A stretch of DNA of 64,000 bases from NCBI RefSeq assembly GCF_022343685.1, contig NZ_CP092123.1:2046001-2110000 (forward strand). Reading direction: 5' to 3'. The notes under the pieces were generated by a model that saw only the letters and a list, made by a program, of their open reading frames with translations, did not search any database and was not told where the DNA came from. The position numbers were made by a program, and so were the translations under genes. Of this stretch, positions 62,456 to 64,000 are shown one piece after another (the stretch's first letter is position 1; every line of letters starts with the position of its first letter). Origin of the DNA: Marinobacterium sediminicola. GTDB taxonomy: Bacteria; Pseudomonadota; Gammaproteobacteria; Pseudomonadales; Balneatricaceae.

Positions 62456-63194
62456 GCTTATTCGAGTTGTGATCGCTGAAGATGACCCTCAAATTGCCGA
62501 AATACAGCAGCGCTTTCTTGACCGCATTCAGGGTTTCGAGCTGGTCGGTATCGCACACAGCCTTGATACCGCAAGGGATCTGGTGGAAGTGCTCAAGCCG
62601 GAGCTGCTTCTGCTGGACATCCAGTTTCCCACCGGCACCGGACTGGAGCTGCTGCGCGAGATGCGCATTGATAACAGCGCAACCGATGTCATCCTGATCA
62701 CGGCCGCTCGGGAAGTTGATACCCTGAAAGAAGCCCTGCGTGGCGGTGTTTTTGACTACATCCTCAAACCTCTGGTATTTGAACGCCTGCAGGAAGCGCT
62801 GCAACACTACCGCGATCATCTCAACCGACTGCACGCGCTGGACTCTTTGGCTCAGGCCGACGTGGACAGCATGCTTCCACGCCGCACATCGAATTCGCCC
62901 GACAGCACAGCAAGCACTCCCGCTCCCGCTCCCGGTCCCGGTCCCGGTCCCGGTCCCGGTCAAGAATCCCGCCTACCCAAGGGTATCGACAGCCTCACGC
63001 TGGAAAAGATTCGTGCCGTTTTCACCGGAGAGAAGGAGCCGTTGAGCGCAGAAGAGGTCGGCAACGCCATCGGCGCCAGCCGCACTACCGCCAGACGCTA
63101 TCTGGAATATCTGGTCAGTACCCGAGAGCTCAAGGCAGGCGTCAGCTACGGTACTGTCGGGCGCCCCGAACGTCGCTACCAGCTTGCGCTCTGA
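62448..63194 (+). CDS. CitB/DcuR-type response regulator
   Basis: The 248-residue protein has a REC domain (about 5-125, phospho-acceptor Asp57 in 'LLLLDIQFPTG') and a C-terminal CitB-type HTH (about 190-245, 'SAEEVGNAIGASRTTARRYLEYLV'). The linker contains a Pro-Ala/Gly repeat encoded by a hexanucleotide array at 62919-62960. It is likely the activator of tctCBA. Confidence 0.93.
   Translation: MVELIRVVIAEDDPQIAEIQQRFLDRIQGFELVGIAHSLDTARDLVEVLKPELLLLDIQFPTGTGLELLREMRIDNSATDVILITAAREVDTLKEALRGGVFDYILKPLVFERLQEALQHYRDHLNRLHALDSLAQADVDSMLPRRTSNSPDSTASTPAPAPGPGPGPGPGQESRLPKGIDSLTLEKIRAVFTGEKEPLSAEEVGNAIGASRTTARRYLEYLVSTRELKAGVSYGTVGRPERRYQLAL
62919..62960 (+). repeat. Hexanucleotide tandem repeat inside the CitB-type regulator
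   Basis: Seven in-frame units: two CCCGCT and five CCCGGT, encoding Pro-Ala then Pro-Gly. Changes in copy number alter the linker between REC and HTH by two residues without frameshift. Confidence 0.95.
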
Positions 63195-63310
63195 GACTGT
63201 CACTCTTCACCTTCAATGCACGTGTATTCACAGCACCGAGGACATAAACACGTTGTGGCTGGGTCTTCCACCCAGCATCGAAAACGTAATGTCCCCGGCA
63301 ACGGCTCTGT

Positions 63311-63324
63311 TGACTGATCAGTCA
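63311..63324. promoter_or_regulatory. 14-bp perfect palindrome between the CitB-type regulator and etfA
   Basis: TGACTGATCAGTCA is a perfect palindrome near the 3' end of the convergent etfA terminator. It has no attached promoter and may be an operator or chance. Confidence 0.35.
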
Positions 63325-63327
63325 GAA

Positions 63328-63364
63328 AACAAAAATGCCCTGTTCTCACAGTGAGCCCAGGGCA
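63328..63364 (-). terminator. Intrinsic terminator after etfA
   Basis: On the minus strand the stem TGCCCTG / CAGGGCA is followed by TTTTTGTTTT. It lies 28 bp downstream of the etfA stop codon. Confidence 0.85.
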
Positions 63365-63391
63365 CGTCGGATGTAGAGCAGGTGCTGAGGA

Positions 63392-64000
63392 TTAGAGCCG
63401 GGATTCAAGCTCCGGCACCGCCTCGAACAGGTCCGCCACCAACCCGTAGTCGGCCACCTGGAAAATCGGCGCTTCTTCATCCTTATTGATCGCCACGATG
63501 ATCTTGGACTCTTTCATCCCGGCCAGATGCTGGATTGCACCGGAGATACCCACGGCGATGTACAGTTCCGGCGCGACAATCTTGCCGGTCTGGCCGACCT
63601 GCATGTCGTTGGGTACGAAACCGGCATCCACCGCGGCACGGGACGCGCCAACCGCCGCACCCAGCTTGTCGGCCAGCTGTTCCAGGAGGGCAAAGTTCTC
63701 GCCGTTGCCCATGCCCCGGCCACCGGACACAACGACCTTGGCAGCGGTCAGCTCGGGACGGTCGGACTGAGCCACTTCCTCGCCGACAAAGGCAGACGTA
63801 CCGGCATCATGAACCGCGCTCAGGTTTTCCACGCGGGCGGAACCACCGGTTTCAGCCGCGGCATCGAAGGCGGTCCCACGCACGGTGATCACCTTGATCG
63901 GGTCCAGTGACTCGACGGTGGCGATGGCATTACCGGCATAGATCGGACGCTTGAAGATGTTCTCGGACTCAACCGCAACGATATCGGACAGCTGCGCCAC
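63392..64000 (-). CDS. etfA: Electron transfer flavoprotein alpha subunit, C-terminal part
   Basis: The 202 C-terminal residues are present and the gene runs off the right edge. The FAD-binding region shows '[14 protein letters not shown]', '[11 protein letters not shown]', '[25 protein letters not shown]' and '[11 protein letters not shown]', the EtfA signature. The GTG at the edge is not a true start. EtfA with EtfB carries electrons from acyl-CoA dehydrogenases to the quinone pool. etfB should lie to the right. Confidence 0.97.
   Translation of the reverse strand: MAQLSDIVAVESENIFKRPIYAGNAIATVESLDPIKVITVRGTAFDAAAETGGSARVENLSAVHDAGTSAFVGEEVAQSDRPELTAAKVVVSGGRGMGNGENFALLEQLADKLGAAVGASRAAVDAGFVPNDMQVGQTGKIVAPELYIAVGISGAIQHLAGMKESKIIVAINKDEEAPIFQVADYGLVADLFEAVPELESRL

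Noticed and set aside
63258-63276. Small hairpin GCTGGGT / ACCCAGC after the CitB-type regulator gene
   Set aside because: A perfect 7-bp stem but no U-tract or known role; it may be chance.

Overview
The window looks like an ordinary chromosomal stretch of a marine-type gammaproteobacterium of the Pseudomonadales/Oceanospirillales group. This is inferred from protein content: a 180-kDa NAD-glutamate dehydrogenase, the nadK / metallophosphoesterase / rhomboid / YeaC / DUF2797 / pepN gene string that resembles pseudomonads, Syd, EpmC, TtcA, HtpX, AlaA, a partial Sox system and a tripartite tricarboxylate transporter. No insertion sequence, prophage or CRISPR array was seen. Coding density is high and operons are compact, with many 4-8 bp start/stop overlaps.

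Left part (1-18141): start of pyrD, DUF2835, gdhB, a lone batD, an SDR epimerase, a riboflavin synthase alpha-type gene, a hemerythrin protein, and a long minus-strand operon from nadK down to an AlbA_2 protein that includes pepN. At 18453-19631 lies a minus-strand tandem array of six tRNA-Asp(GTC) and five tRNA-Val(TAC) genes. It has a 204-bp unit, a stringent-type promoter and two decayed chimeric tRNA-Asp remnants.

Middle (19845-34644): syd, a Tag-like glycosylase, alaA, a DEDDh exonuclease and RlmI-like methyltransferase, htpX, a coupled pdxB / PilZ / ATP-NAD kinase operon, a small WGR-like protein, a trpB without trpA, a PAS protein with a dead GGDEF domain, a copper-delivery group (membrane protein, SCO, PCuAC), epmC and a lipoprotein.

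Sulfur and signalling block (34700-53101): soxXYZA, a SoxXA-binding protein and soxB form one operon without soxCD. A divergent membrane PAS 'histidine kinase' beside it has lost the phospho-acceptor His and its ATP-binding boxes, so it is probably a pseudokinase. After an enoyl-CoA hydratase and ttcA comes a six-gene minus-strand signalling cluster: HD-GYP regulator, SBP-PAS-PAS-HK-REC-REC-Hpt hybrid kinase, excisionase-like HTH-REC protein, REC-HDOD protein and two histidine kinases.

Right part (53345-64000): a DUF3360 membrane protein, a CLCA_X metalloprotease-like gene divergent from a FAN1-type nuclease, tctCBA with two intergenic hairpins, the divergent CitA/CitB-type two-component pair that probably controls it, and the 3' part of etfA. 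The best leads for new biology are the sox-linked pseudokinase, the six-gene phosphorelay cluster and the tRNA array with chimeric remnants.
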